Shown here: piece by piece, positions 55,430 through 63,787 of the stretch | Position numbering within the stretch: the stretch's first letter is position 1 | Layout: the number at the start of each line of letters is the position of its first letter | Assembly (NCBI GenBank): GCA_019635635.1 | Contig: JAHBZB010000001.1 | Coordinates: 682,001-746,000 of the forward strand | DNA length: 64,000 nt | DNA from: Xanthobacteraceae bacterium | GTDB lineage: Bacteria; Pseudomonadota; Alphaproteobacteria; Rhizobiales; Xanthobacteraceae | Reading direction: 5' to 3' | Program-made: the position numbers and the translations under genes | Notes under the pieces: model-generated | The model's input: only the letters and a program-made list of their open reading frames with translations | Told to the model about the DNA's origin: nothing | The model's database searches: none

Positions 55430-57208
55430 ATGAGCATGCCGGAAATGCCCCGAGCTACGGTAGACACCCGCACCACGCTGCTCGCGTTTGCGGCCGCTTA
55501 TCTCGTTCTCGTCGGGCAAATGGTGTGGATGTATTCGCTCCCCTCCGCATTGGTGTTGCCGGATGCCGACGACGCGATGCGTCTCGTACAAATGCGCGAC
55601 TTCCTTGCCGGCCATGGTTGGTATGATCTGCATCAAGCCCGGCTATCACCGCCTGCGGGATATGACTCGCACTGGTCGCGATTGATCGATGCCGGATTGG
55701 CGAGCCTTCATTTCTTCTTTCGCGGTTTTGCCGGCGCGGCGCTTGCAGAACGGCTAACGATTATTGTGTGGCCGCTGCTGTGGCTGCTCCCGGCGATGAC
55801 CGGAGTCGCAATGATCGCCTGGCGGCTCGGCGGACATGCAGCCGTGCCAGCCACTCTTCTTTTTGCTGCCTTCTGCGGTCCGGGAATGCAGCAATTCATT
55901 CCCGGAAGGATCGACCATCATAACGTTCACATCGCGCTCTCGATTCTGGCGATCGCGTGCACGATTTGCGCGGACCGCGTGCGGTACGCCGCGGCGGGCG
56001 GGGGTGTACTAAGTGCGCTGGCGCTCGCAATCGGCTTCGAGAGTTTGCCTTTTCTTCTGCTATGCGGGGCGGCCTTTGCACTGCGTTTCGTGATCGACCG
56101 CCACGCCGCGACGCAGCTTCGCGATTACGGTGCTGCGCTCGCGGCGGCCACGCTAATTGTTTTCGTTCTGAGCGTCCCGGTTCAGCGGTGGAGCGCAGCC
56201 GTTTGCGACATGATCGCCGTCAATTCGGCGGTCCCGGTCATTATCGCGGGCGCTATGGCCGCTATCGCGGCTTGTTTGCGTGGCGAAACCGCATCATCCC
56301 GGTTCGGACTTCTTGCCGCCGCCGGCGTTCTTTCGGCGCTTGTGTTCGTTTTGATCGAGCCGCGATGTCTTGGTGGAGTCTACGCTCTCGTCGATCCCGC
56401 AATCCGTCCGATCTGGCTCAATGACGTTTCGGAAACGAAGACACTCATTGAAATGACTGCGCGCGGACCGGCGACGGGTGCCGGTATCGCCGCTTTCCCG
56501 ATCGTCGGTTTGATCGCGTTGCTTTTCTGGCTGCGAACAATGCGGCGGGCGTGGAACTATCCCTCGCTGGTCACAGCTGCGGCTTTCTCGCTTTCAATAC
56601 TATATATGATCGCGGTCGCGCGCGGTTCATCTTATGCGGTGTGGCTCGGCATGCCGGTGGTTGCGCTCGCGCTTCTGCATATCTTCCGCGCGCTGCACCG
56701 GACAAGTTTGGGCACGCGCTTCGCGCTGAACTTCCTGCTGACGCCCACGGTCGTCACGGTCGGTGCAATTGTATTGGCCGGTGCGGCCGGCGGCACGATC
56801 GATCTGCGCTCGGCAGATCGGCAAGCGTGCGTGACTGCGCAAAATTACGCGGCCGTCGCCGCCCTTCCCAAGGGAGTGGTCGCGGTCAATGAAATGGAGT
56901 GGGGCCCCTACGTTCTTGCGTGGAGCGGACAATCGGTACTCGCCGCTCCCTATCACCGTATTCCCGCCGCCATCATCGCCTCGTACAAAATTTTCAATAC
57001 GAAGCCCGACGAGGCCCGGCATGCGGCGCAGCAGGCGGGGGTCGATTACCTTCTTGTCTGTCGGCCGACTCCTCCTGCGCATGTAAGCCATGCCGAGTGG
57101 CAGGAGAGCGTTCTGGGGCAAATTGCGTCCGGTAAAACACCGGCGTGGCTGAAAAAGATAAGCGCCGGCCCAGTTGCGCTCTACCGGGTAGAGCGCGCCG
57201 CACCATAA
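55430..57208 (+). CDS. GT-C-type multi-spanning membrane protein (STT3-like)
   Basis: A 592-residue polytopic protein with 11 or more hydrophobic helices and a 140-residue soluble C-terminus. It has an acidic motif in the first external loop (LPDADDAMRLVQMRDFLAG near residue 44), a following PPAGYDSHWSR segment and GRIDHHNVH near 160. This order resembles GT-C glycosyltransferases of the STT3/PglB/AglB type, where loop acidic residues bind metal. The WWD-type motif of true oligosaccharyltransferases is not seen. A glycan-transfer role is therefore inference. It stands alone between ccr and a small membrane protein gene. Confidence 0.6.
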   Translation: MSMPEMPRATVDTRTTLLAFAAAYLVLVGQMVWMYSLPSALVLPDADDAMRLVQMRDFLAGHGWYDLHQARLSPPAGYDSHWSRLIDAGLASLHFFFRGFAGAALAERLTIIVWPLLWLLPAMTGVAMIAWRLGGHAAVPATLLFAAFCGPGMQQFIPGRIDHHNVHIALSILAIACTICADRVRYAAAGGGVLSALALAIGFESLPFLLLCGAAFALRFVIDRHAATQLRDYGAALAAATLIVFVLSVPVQRWSAAVCDMIAVNSAVPVIIAGAMAAIAACLRGETASSRFGLLAAAGVLSALVFVLIEPRCLGGVYALVDPAIRPIWLNDVSETKTLIEMTARGPATGAGIAAFPIVGLIALLFWLRTMRRAWNYPSLVTAAAFSLSILYMIAVARGSSYAVWLGMPVVALALLHIFRALHRTSLGTRFALNFLLTPTVVTVGAIVLAGAAGGTIDLRSADRQACVTAQNYAAVAALPKGVVAVNEMEWGPYVLAWSGQSVLAAPYHRIPAAIIASYKIFNTKPDEARHAAQQAGVDYLLVCRPTPPAHVSHAEWQESVLGQIASGKTPAWLKKISAGPVALYRVERAAP

Positions 57209-57352
57209 GGTTTTCCACTACCGTTTGCCCCTCCTCGCGTGCCGGCCCGAAACCGGCTAATTATCCTTTCGTCTAAGAAAGGATTCGCGGGGGCGATGGG
57301 CGCCCGCGAGCAATCGAGGCGGGCGACCGCACAATCCAAGGAGGACGGGGCT

Positions 57353-57610
57353 ATGTTAACCGGACAAGGAATCATTATTCTGCTGATCGTCGGTGCGGTC
57401 GCTGGCTGGCTGGCGGGCGTCATCATGAAAGGCTTCGGCTTCGGGCTGATCGGGAACATCATCGTCGGCATCATCGGTGCGGCGATCGCAAGCTGGCTGT
57501 TCCCTTATCTCGGCGTTTCGCTCGGCGGCGGCATCGTCGGCGCGATCATCGCCGCCACCATCGGCGCGATCATACTTCTGTTCCTCATCGGGCTCGTGAA
57601 GCGAGCCTGA
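57353..57610 (+). CDS. GlsB/YeaQ/YmgE family stress-response membrane protein
   Basis: An 85-residue glycine-rich hydrophobic protein with three membrane helices (IIILLIVGAVAGWLAGVIMK, then GLIGNIIVGIIGAAIASWLF). The family is called transglycosylase-associated, but its role is not established; induction under stress is reported for some. AAGGAGG lies just upstream of ATG 57353, and a strong terminator follows. Confidence 0.88.
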   Translation: MLTGQGIIILLIVGAVAGWLAGVIMKGFGFGLIGNIIVGIIGAAIASWLFPYLGVSLGGGIVGAIIAATIGAIILLFLIGLVKRA

Positions 57611-57631
57611 CGCGCAGGTTTTCCGAAAACG

Positions 57632-57663
57632 AAAAGCCGGCGGGAAATTCCCGCCGGCTTTTT
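57632..57663. terminator. Bidirectional Rho-independent terminator
   Basis: A perfect 14-base stem (57632-57645 and 57649-57662) with a 3-base loop, A-run on one side and T-run on the other. It ends the YeaQ gene and the convergent secreted-protein gene. Confidence 0.9.
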
Positions 57664-57684
57664 CCTGTTTGTCTGTTCGGGACG

Positions 57685-58047
57685 CTAATTGAGCGTCTTC
57701 TCAAGATCGCCGTCGCCACAAACCTGGCAGCAGGAATCGCACGAATATTTGCCGTTCAGGCCGACGCCCCAATAGGTGTTGGCGTTGCCCTTGACCCAAC
57801 CGCCGTAGCAGATTTTTTCGCCGGCATTACAGGACAGACGGTAGGTGTTCGAATCTCCCGAATTCAGATTGTAGGCCTGATTGCCGCCGGGCCAGGCGTG
57901 ATTGCGGTTCTGTGAATAGAACTCGATCTGAATGTCCTTGCCGTATTCGTTGTTGATCTTGAAGGTGATCTCTTCGGCGGCCGCAAGCGTCGCGACCGGC
58001 AGCAAAAGTGCAGCTGTCATCGCGATCAGAAATCTTTTGAACCCCAT
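57685..58047 (-). CDS. Cysteine-rich secreted protein, copy 1
   Basis: A 120-residue protein with signal peptide (MGFKRFLIAMTAALLLPVAT, cleavage near LAAA-EE). The mature 95 residues carry six cysteines in LSCNAGEKICYGGW and SCDSCCQVCGDG, plus the sequence EFYSQNRNHAWPGGNQAYNL. It is about 77 percent identical (73 of 95) over the mature part to the next gene, with no gaps. The cysteine pattern suggests a disulfide-bonded or metal-binding periplasmic protein. No family is recognised. Confidence 0.8.
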   Translation of the reverse strand: MGFKRFLIAMTAALLLPVATLAAAEEITFKINNEYGKDIQIEFYSQNRNHAWPGGNQAYNLNSGDSNTYRLSCNAGEKICYGGWVKGNANTYWGVGLNGKYSCDSCCQVCGDGDLEKTLN

Positions 58048-58166
58048 CGCATTCTCCGACTTTCATGACTGCGCCCCCGCGCAGCAAGCCGGAGCGTATG
58101 CTTTCGCGATGCAGCGTCTAGAGCGCGGATGCAACATCGGCCATCAAATTTGGGTATCGGCAGAAT

Positions 58167-58199
58167 AAAAAAACCGGCAGATCGTTCTGCCGGTTTTTT
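58167..58199. terminator. Terminator between the two cysteine-rich genes
   Basis: A stem of 13 bases (left arm to 58180, right arm 58187-58199) has a 6-base loop with A- and T-runs on the two sides. It ends the copy 2 transcript, so the two copies appear to be transcribed separately. Confidence 0.88.
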
Positions 58200-58222
58200 C
58201 ATCTTTTCGTTTTCGCGAAAGT

Positions 58223-58588
58223 TTAATTCAGCGTTCTGCGAAGGACGCCGTCGCCGCAGAAAACGCAGCAGCGGTCGCAAGACTGCTTGCCGTTCAGGCC
58301 GACGCCCCAATAGGTGCGCGCGTTGCCCTTGACCCAGCCGCCGTAGCAGATTTTCTCGCCGCGCTGGCAGGCGAGCTTATAGGTCTGCGTGTCGCCGCGG
58401 TTGAGATTGTAGGCTCGGTTGCCGCCGGGCCATGCGTGGTTGCGGTTCTGCGAATAGAACTCAACCTGAATGTCGCGGCCAAAATCGTTGGTAATCTCGA
58501 ACGTGATCTCCTGCGCCTGAACGGTCGTCGTCGGCGAAACCAGCGTCAACGCTACGCCCAAGGCCAAGAGTGCCCCTCTGAACCACAT
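58223..58588 (-). CDS. Cysteine-rich secreted protein, copy 2
   Basis: A 121-residue paralogue of copy 1 with its own signal peptide (MWFRGALLALGVALTLVSPT, cleavage near VQA-QE). The mature parts align without gaps and keep all six cysteines (LACQRGEKICYGGW, SCDRCCVFCGDG). Copy 2 has more arginine where copy 1 has Asn, Ser or Lys. Each copy has its own terminator, so a tandem duplication with separate control is likely. The 227-base gap to ecm holds promoters in both directions. Confidence 0.8.
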   Translation of the reverse strand: MWFRGALLALGVALTLVSPTTTVQAQEITFEITNDFGRDIQVEFYSQNRNHAWPGGNRAYNLNRGDTQTYKLACQRGEKICYGGWVKGNARTYWGVGLNGKQSCDRCCVFCGDGVLRRTLN

Positions 58589-58815
58589 TGTCTCTACTCT
58601 CCGCTCCGTGGGCCGCCCCCGGTTCTCCCCGTGGCTTGGACCCGCTTGTTTTTGACCCTTTTAGATTGCCGCGCCGCAGCGTTCAGGTCTAGTGCGCGGC
58701 TGCATCAGCCCGGTCGATTTTGCGTGAGCCGAGAGCGTGCTAGGAGTTATGCTGCATTGCAGGAGAACGCCGCCGCCCGTATTTACTCTATCGGGAGCGG
58801 CCGAGGTTGCCGCCG

Positions 58816-60819
58816 ATGGCTGAAAAAAAGAGCAGCGGTTCGACTTCCGCCAAGCCGAAAGAGGCGCCGTGGCTGATTCGCACTTATGCAGGTCACTCGA
58901 CCGCGGCGGAATCGAACAAGCTTTATCGCTCCAATCTTGCAAAAGGGCAGACCGGACTTTCTGTTGCCTTCGATCTGCCGACACAGACCGGCTACGATTC
59001 CGATCATCTGCTCGCCAAAGGTGAAGTCGGCAAGGTCGGCGTTCCGATCAGTCACCTGGGCGACATGCGGACGCTGTTTGACGGTATCCCGCTCGCCTCG
59101 ATGAATACCTCGATGACGATCAACGCGACCGCGGCGTGGCTGCTCTCGCTTTACGTCGCGCTGGCGGAAGAGACCGGCGCGCCGAAGACCTCGCTTTCGG
59201 GCACCACGCAGAACGACATCATCAAAGAATATCTTTCGCGCGGCACCTATGTATTCCCGCCCGCGCCTTCGATGCGGCTGATCAAGGACACGATCCTCTA
59301 CACCACGCGCGAAGTGCCGAAGTGGAATCCGATGAACGTCTGCTCCTATCACTTGCAGGAAGCGGGCGCGACGCCGGTGCAGGAACTCGCCTATGCGCTC
59401 GCGACCGCGATCGCGGTGCTCGACGGCGTAAAGGCCTCGGGCGGCATCAAGGACGAAGATTTCGGCGAAGTCGTCGGCCGCATCTCGTTCTTCGTCAACG
59501 CGGGCCTGCGCTTCATCACCGAGATGTGCAAGATGCGCGCCTTCACCGAATTGTGGGACGAGATCACGCGCGAGCGCTACGGCGTCACCAGCGAGAAGCA
59601 TCGCCGCTTCCGCTATGGCGTGCAGGTGAACTCGCTCGGCCTGACCGAGCAGCAGCCCGAGAATAACGTCTATCGAATTCTGCTCGAGATGCTCGCGGTC
59701 ACGCTGTCGAAAAACGCGCGCGCCCGCGCAGTGCAGTTGCCTGCATGGAACGAGGCGCTCGGCCTGCCGCGTCCGTGGGACCAGCAGTGGTCGATCCGCA
59801 TGCAGCAGATCGTGGCCTTCGAGACCGATTTGCTCGACTTCGGCGACATCTTCGACGGCTCCAAGGAAATCGAGCGCAAGGTCGCGGAACTGAAAGCCGA
59901 GGCGCTCGAGGAACTCGCCCGGATCGAAGAAATGGGCGGCGCGGTCGCGGCGGTGGAATCGAGCTACATGAAGCAGAAGCTCGTCGAGTCGAATACGCGG
60001 CGGCTTGAGGCGATCGAACGCGGCGAACTGACCGTGGTCGGTGTCAACCGTTTCACCGAAACCGAGCCTTCGCCACTGACGACCGGCGACGGCGCGATCA
60101 TGACGGTGCCGGAGCATGTCGAGAAAGAGCAGATCGAGAAGCTGAAAGCCTGGCGCGAACAGCGCGATGACAAGAAGGTGCGGGCCGCGCTCGATGCGCT
60201 GCGCCGCGCGGCGCAGGAAGGCTCCAACATCATGCCGCCTTCGATCGATGCGGCGAAAGCCGGCGTCACCACCGGCGAATGGGGTTCGATGCTGCGCGAC
60301 GTATTCGGCGAGTACCGCGCGCCGACCGGGGTCGGGCGTTCCGCGCGCGCGGGAGCCGAAGGGCTCGACGAGGTGCGCGGCGAGGTCGAGAAAGTTTCGA
60401 AAAAACTCGGCCGTCGTCTCAAGTTTCTGGTCGGCAAGCCGGGCCTCGATGGACACTCCAATGGTGCCGAGCAGATCGCGGTGCGTGCGCGCGATGCCGG
60501 CATGGAAGTCGTTTACGAAGGCATCCGGCTGACGCCCGCCGAAATCGTGAACGCCGCGCTCGAAGAGGGCGTGCATGTCGTTGGCCTCTCGATCCTTTCC
60601 GGCTCGCATGTGCCGCTAGTGCGCGACGTGATGAGCCGGATGCGCTCGGAAGGTCTCGAAGTGCCGGTGATCGTCGGCGGCATCATTCCGCCGGAAGACG
60701 AGAACGTGCTCAAGCAATGCGGCGTTGCCGCGGTTTACACGCCGAAGAATTACGAGTTGAACCGGATTCTTTCGGACATCGTGCGCGTGGTGGATGCAAG
60801 CGCGTCCAAAGCAGCGTAA
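58816..60819 (+). CDS. ecm: Ethylmalonyl-CoA mutase
   Basis: Adenosylcobalamin-dependent mutase converting (2R)-ethylmalonyl-CoA to (2S)-methylsuccinyl-CoA. The 667 residues (ATG 58816) form the large catalytic domain (SVAFDLPTQTGYDSDH; MNTSMTINATAAWLLSLYVA) and the C-terminal B12-binding domain with KPGLDGHSNGAEQIA, where DxHxxG holds the cobalt-ligand histidine. In the mutase family the substrate-pocket motifs distinguish Ecm from methylmalonyl-CoA mutase; the pathway context (ccr and mcd nearby) decides it. A TTG start 9 bases upstream is possible. Confidence 0.93.
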   Translation: MAEKKSSGSTSAKPKEAPWLIRTYAGHSTAAESNKLYRSNLAKGQTGLSVAFDLPTQTGYDSDHLLAKGEVGKVGVPISHLGDMRTLFDGIPLASMNTSMTINATAAWLLSLYVALAEETGAPKTSLSGTTQNDIIKEYLSRGTYVFPPAPSMRLIKDTILYTTREVPKWNPMNVCSYHLQEAGATPVQELAYALATAIAVLDGVKASGGIKDEDFGEVVGRISFFVNAGLRFITEMCKMRAFTELWDEITRERYGVTSEKHRRFRYGVQVNSLGLTEQQPENNVYRILLEMLAVTLSKNARARAVQLPAWNEALGLPRPWDQQWSIRMQQIVAFETDLLDFGDIFDGSKEIERKVAELKAEALEELARIEEMGGAVAAVESSYMKQKLVESNTRRLEAIERGELTVVGVNRFTETEPSPLTTGDGAIMTVPEHVEKEQIEKLKAWREQRDDKKVRAALDALRRAAQEGSNIMPPSIDAAKAGVTTGEWGSMLRDVFGEYRAPTGVGRSARAGAEGLDEVRGEVEKVSKKLGRRLKFLVGKPGLDGHSNGAEQIAVRARDAGMEVVYEGIRLTPAEIVNAALEEGVHVVGLSILSGSHVPLVRDVMSRMRSEGLEVPVIVGGIIPPEDENVLKQCGVAAVYTPKNYELNRILSDIVRVVDASASKAA

Positions 60820-60829
60820 ACAGCGGCCC

Positions 60830-61285
60830 ATGCGCTACGTTTTCCTTGTCGTTTCCTGGCTGATGCTCAGCCTCCTTGCCGCTTCCGCAGCAGACAAACC
60901 GCAGGTCTTGCGCGACATTATGGCTTCGGCGGCTTCCCAGTGCCGCGGCGCCGGTGGCGTTCCGATAAAATTTGAAGCTGCCGGGGCCGAAATCGATCTC
61001 AACGGTGACGGTGCCGCCGACTGGGTGCTCGACTTCAGCGACATTCGTTGCGAAGGCGCGTCGAGCTACTTCTGCGGGCTCGCCGGGTGCCAGATTTACA
61101 TCATCATGGCGCAGGGGCCGGATCACATCTCGGCGTGGGGCGATGCCGTTTACGCTTGGCGGCAGATAAAGATCGCGGGAAGCCTCGGCGTTCAGTTCGA
61201 CATGCACGAAAGCGCTTGCAAGAGTGCAGGGGCCTGCACGAAATCGTTTGTGTTCGACGGCAGCAGGCTGCGTGAAGTAAAGTAA
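60830..61285 (+). CDS. Secreted protein with calcium-loop-like motif
   Basis: A 151-residue product with signal peptide (MRYVFLVVSWLMLSLLAASA). The mature part has an acidic DLNGDGAADWVLD loop that resembles a calcium-binding EF-hand or FG-GAP loop, and several cysteines (SQCRGAGG, DIRCEGASSYFCGLAGCQIY, SACKSAGACTKSF) that could pair as disulfides. It starts 11 bases after ecm, so it may ride on the ecm transcript. Function unknown. Confidence 0.72.
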   Translation: MRYVFLVVSWLMLSLLAASAADKPQVLRDIMASAASQCRGAGGVPIKFEAAGAEIDLNGDGAADWVLDFSDIRCEGASSYFCGLAGCQIYIIMAQGPDHISAWGDAVYAWRQIKIAGSLGVQFDMHESACKSAGACTKSFVFDGSRLREVK

Positions 61286-61286
61286 C

Positions 61287-62228
61287 TTGTCGCAACTCGC
61301 CCGCATCGCGGAAATCGTGCTGCCGGTATTCGGCGTGATCGCGCTCGGCTATTTCTCGGTCTGGTCGAAACTGCTCACGGAAAAAGCTGGCGAAGGGCTG
61401 AACGATTTCGTCTTCGTGATCGCGATCCCGATCATGATCGTGAAGACGCTGCTCGCCGCGCAACTGCCGGAAGGTTCGCCTTGGGGCTACTGGCTCTCGT
61501 ATTTCATTGGGGTCGCGGTCGTCTGGTCATTCACGCAACTCGTGGTCTGGAAGATTTACGGCAGGCCGGGGCGCGAAGCCGTGATCATGGGCTTCTCGTC
61601 GGCGCAGTCGAACATCGTGTTGATGGGCATTCCGCTGGTGCTGACCGCTTACGGCGAGGCGGGTGCGGTGCCGCTGTTCCTGCTGATCGCAGTGCATTTG
61701 CCGATCATGATGCTCGCTGCGACCGTGATGATCGAGAGCGCGGAAGCCGGCATCACGCGCGAGGCGATTTTCAAGCTGGTCAAGAACCTCGTCACCAATC
61801 CGCTCCTGGTCGCATTCGCGGCGGGCTCGCTCGGGCGTATTGCGGGCGTGCAGCTTGGTGGCGCGCCGAAACAGTTCGTGGATATGATCGCGCTCGCGGC
61901 GGTTCCCTGTGCGTTGTTCGCGATGGGCATGGCGCTTCGCAAATACGGCGTGTTCGGCGACCTGAAGCTCTCGCTGTTCATCGTGGCGGCGAAACTCATG
62001 CTCCTGCCGCTCGCGGTCTATTTGCTCGCGAAATATGTGTTCGCGCTCTCGCCGGTCTGGCACGGCGTCGCGGTGATCTTCGCGTCGATGGCGGTCGGCA
62101 TTAATTCGTATCTCTTGGCCGCGCGCTACAAGACCGGGGTCGCGACGGTCGCGGGCGCGGTCACGCTTTCGACCATGTTTTCGCTGCTCACCGTCTCGTT
62201 CTGGCTTTTCGTGCTTGGGATTGGGTGA
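61287..62228 (+). CDS. AEC family transporter (auxin efflux carrier-like)
   Basis: A 313-residue membrane protein with ten helices. It shows the AEC pattern IVLPVFGVIALGYFSVWSKL at the N-terminus, GFSSAQSNIVLMGIPLVLTA, TNPLLVAFAAGSLGRIAGVQ, and ALFAMGMALRKYGVFGDLKL. Bacterial members export or import organic acids; the substrate here is unknown. The start TTG 61287 lies one base after the previous stop; no strong Shine-Dalgarno sequence. Confidence 0.88.
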   Translation: MSQLARIAEIVLPVFGVIALGYFSVWSKLLTEKAGEGLNDFVFVIAIPIMIVKTLLAAQLPEGSPWGYWLSYFIGVAVVWSFTQLVVWKIYGRPGREAVIMGFSSAQSNIVLMGIPLVLTAYGEAGAVPLFLLIAVHLPIMMLAATVMIESAEAGITREAIFKLVKNLVTNPLLVAFAAGSLGRIAGVQLGGAPKQFVDMIALAAVPCALFAMGMALRKYGVFGDLKLSLFIVAAKLMLLPLAVYLLAKYVFALSPVWHGVAVIFASMAVGINSYLLAARYKTGVATVAGAVTLSTMFSLLTVSFWLFVLGIG

Positions 62229-62238
62229 ACTGCATCGG

Positions 62239-63063
62239 CTAGAGACCGATCGCTTCCCTGATCTGTGCGACGCTGACACCGCTCTCTCGTAAATCTCGCA
62301 ATGTGGTCGACTGATCGCGCTTGGAGAGTTTCTTGCCGTTCTCGTCCACGAGCAGGTGATGATGCCGATAGACCGGCGCGGGCAGGCCGAGCAGTTCCTG
62401 CAAGAGCCGATGTACGGCGGTCGCTTCGAACAGGTCCTTGCCGCGGACGACATGCGTCACACCCTGCAAGGCGTCGTCGAGTACCGCGGCGAGATGATAG
62501 CTCGCGGGCATCTGCTTCCTGCCCAGCACGACATCGCCCCATCGTTCCGGATGCGCTTCGACCTGCTTGTCGACTTCGGTCCAGAACAGCGGGGTTTCGA
62601 CGCGCGTAAGCGCCTGCGCCATGTCGAGGCGAAGCGCGTAAGGTTCGCCTGTTGCCTCGCGTTCGGCTGCTTCGGCGGCCGATAAACCTTCCTCACGCGA
62701 ATAGCGCGGGCCGCCTTCGGGGTCGCGCCCCGTGATCAGCCGTGCGAGATCGGCGCGCGTTTCATAAGACGCATAAAGCAGGTGCTCGGCTTCGAGGCGG
62801 CTCAGTTCGGCAGCGTACTCCTCGAAATGCTCGGACTGGCGCCGCACCGGCGATTCCCAGTTCAGCCCCAGCCATTCGAGGTCTTCATAGATCGACTCCT
62901 CGAACTCCGGCTTGCAGCGGGTCATGTCGATATCTTCGATGCGCAGCAGAAAGCGCGCGCCGAGCCGTTCGGCTTCCTCGAAATTGAGAAGGGCGGAAAG
63001 CGCGTGGCCGAGGTGCAGATGCCCGGTGGGCGAGGGTGCGAAGCGGAAAACGGGAGCGGGCAT
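62239..63063 (-). CDS. gluQ: Glutamyl-Q tRNA(Asp) synthetase
   Basis: Attaches glutamate to queuosine in tRNAAsp. The 274 residues have the HIGH-like motif in RFAPSPTGHLHLGHALSALL, LRIEDIDMTRCKPEFEESIY, VVRGKDLFEATAVHRLLQEL and the KMSKS-type motif KKLSKRDQST. Length matches GluQ-RS. The zinc-site cysteines between about residues 100 and 125 are replaced (YASYETRADL and RYSREEGLS), so the protein probably lacks zinc. It is convergent with the AEC gene. Confidence 0.9.
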   Translation of the reverse strand: MPAPVFRFAPSPTGHLHLGHALSALLNFEEAERLGARFLLRIEDIDMTRCKPEFEESIYEDLEWLGLNWESPVRRQSEHFEEYAAELSRLEAEHLLYASYETRADLARLITGRDPEGGPRYSREEGLSAAEAAEREATGEPYALRLDMAQALTRVETPLFWTEVDKQVEAHPERWGDVVLGRKQMPASYHLAAVLDDALQGVTHVVRGKDLFEATAVHRLLQELLGLPAPVYRHHHLLVDENGKKLSKRDQSTTLRDLRESGVSVAQIREAIGL

Positions 63064-63121
63064 CGGGTTGCGCGGAATCGGGTTGCAATGTCGCCCGTCT
63101 TGTAGATGGTTTCGGGCCGCA

Positions 63122-63787
63122 ATGCCCGCCCGTATCGATACCGAACACCACCTGAAAGAAGCGCTGGAGAAGTTGCTGGTCCTCGACCCGCGCTTTGCAG
63201 AAGTGGTCGCGCTTGCCGGTCATCCGCCGATGCGCAGGCGCGAAGGCGGCTTCTCGGGGTTAGCTAGGATCATCTGTGGCCAGCAGTTGTCGGTGGCGTC
63301 TGCTGCTGCGATCTGGGGGCGGCTGGAAGCGAAATTCTCGCCGCTCGATCATCACGCAATCCTGAAAGCCCGTACACCCCAATTGCAACGTATCGGGCTC
63401 TCGATGCCGAAAATCCGGACCTTCCGGCATATCGCGCGCGCGGTGCGCGACCAGCATCTCAACATCGATGCGCTCGCGCATATGCCGGCAGAGGCCGCGC
63501 ATGCGGAACTCGTGAAAGTGAAGGGCATCGGGCCGTGGACTGCTGACATTTACCTCATGTTCTGCGTGGGCCATGCGGATGCGTTTGCTTCCGGCGATCT
63601 CGCCTTGCAGGAAGCCGCGCGCATGATGTTGCGCAAACGCAAGCGGCCCGACGCGAAGCAGCTCGAAAAGATCGCGCGCATCTGGAAGCCGTACCGCTCG
63701 GTGGCGGCGCGTCTGTTGTGGGCCTATTATGCCGCGATGAAGAAGCGCGACGGCGTGCCTGTCGAGCAAGGAGAAGAAAAACAATGA
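63122..63787 (+). CDS. alkA: DNA-3-methyladenine glycosylase II
   Basis: Removes alkylated bases in base-excision repair. From ATG 63122 the 221 residues contain the helix-hairpin-helix signature VKVKGIGPWTADIYLMFCV with the catalytic aspartate downstream in SGDLALQEAARM, and an early RIICGQQLSVASAAAIWGRL segment. It is the short form without the Ada-type N-terminal domain. The open frame continues upstream but crosses gluQ's start region. Its stop overlaps the next ATG by 4 bases. Confidence 0.93.
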   Translation: MPARIDTEHHLKEALEKLLVLDPRFAEVVALAGHPPMRRREGGFSGLARIICGQQLSVASAAAIWGRLEAKFSPLDHHAILKARTPQLQRIGLSMPKIRTFRHIARAVRDQHLNIDALAHMPAEAAHAELVKVKGIGPWTADIYLMFCVGHADAFASGDLALQEAARMMLRKRKRPDAKQLEKIARIWKPYRSVAARLLWAYYAAMKKRDGVPVEQGEEKQ

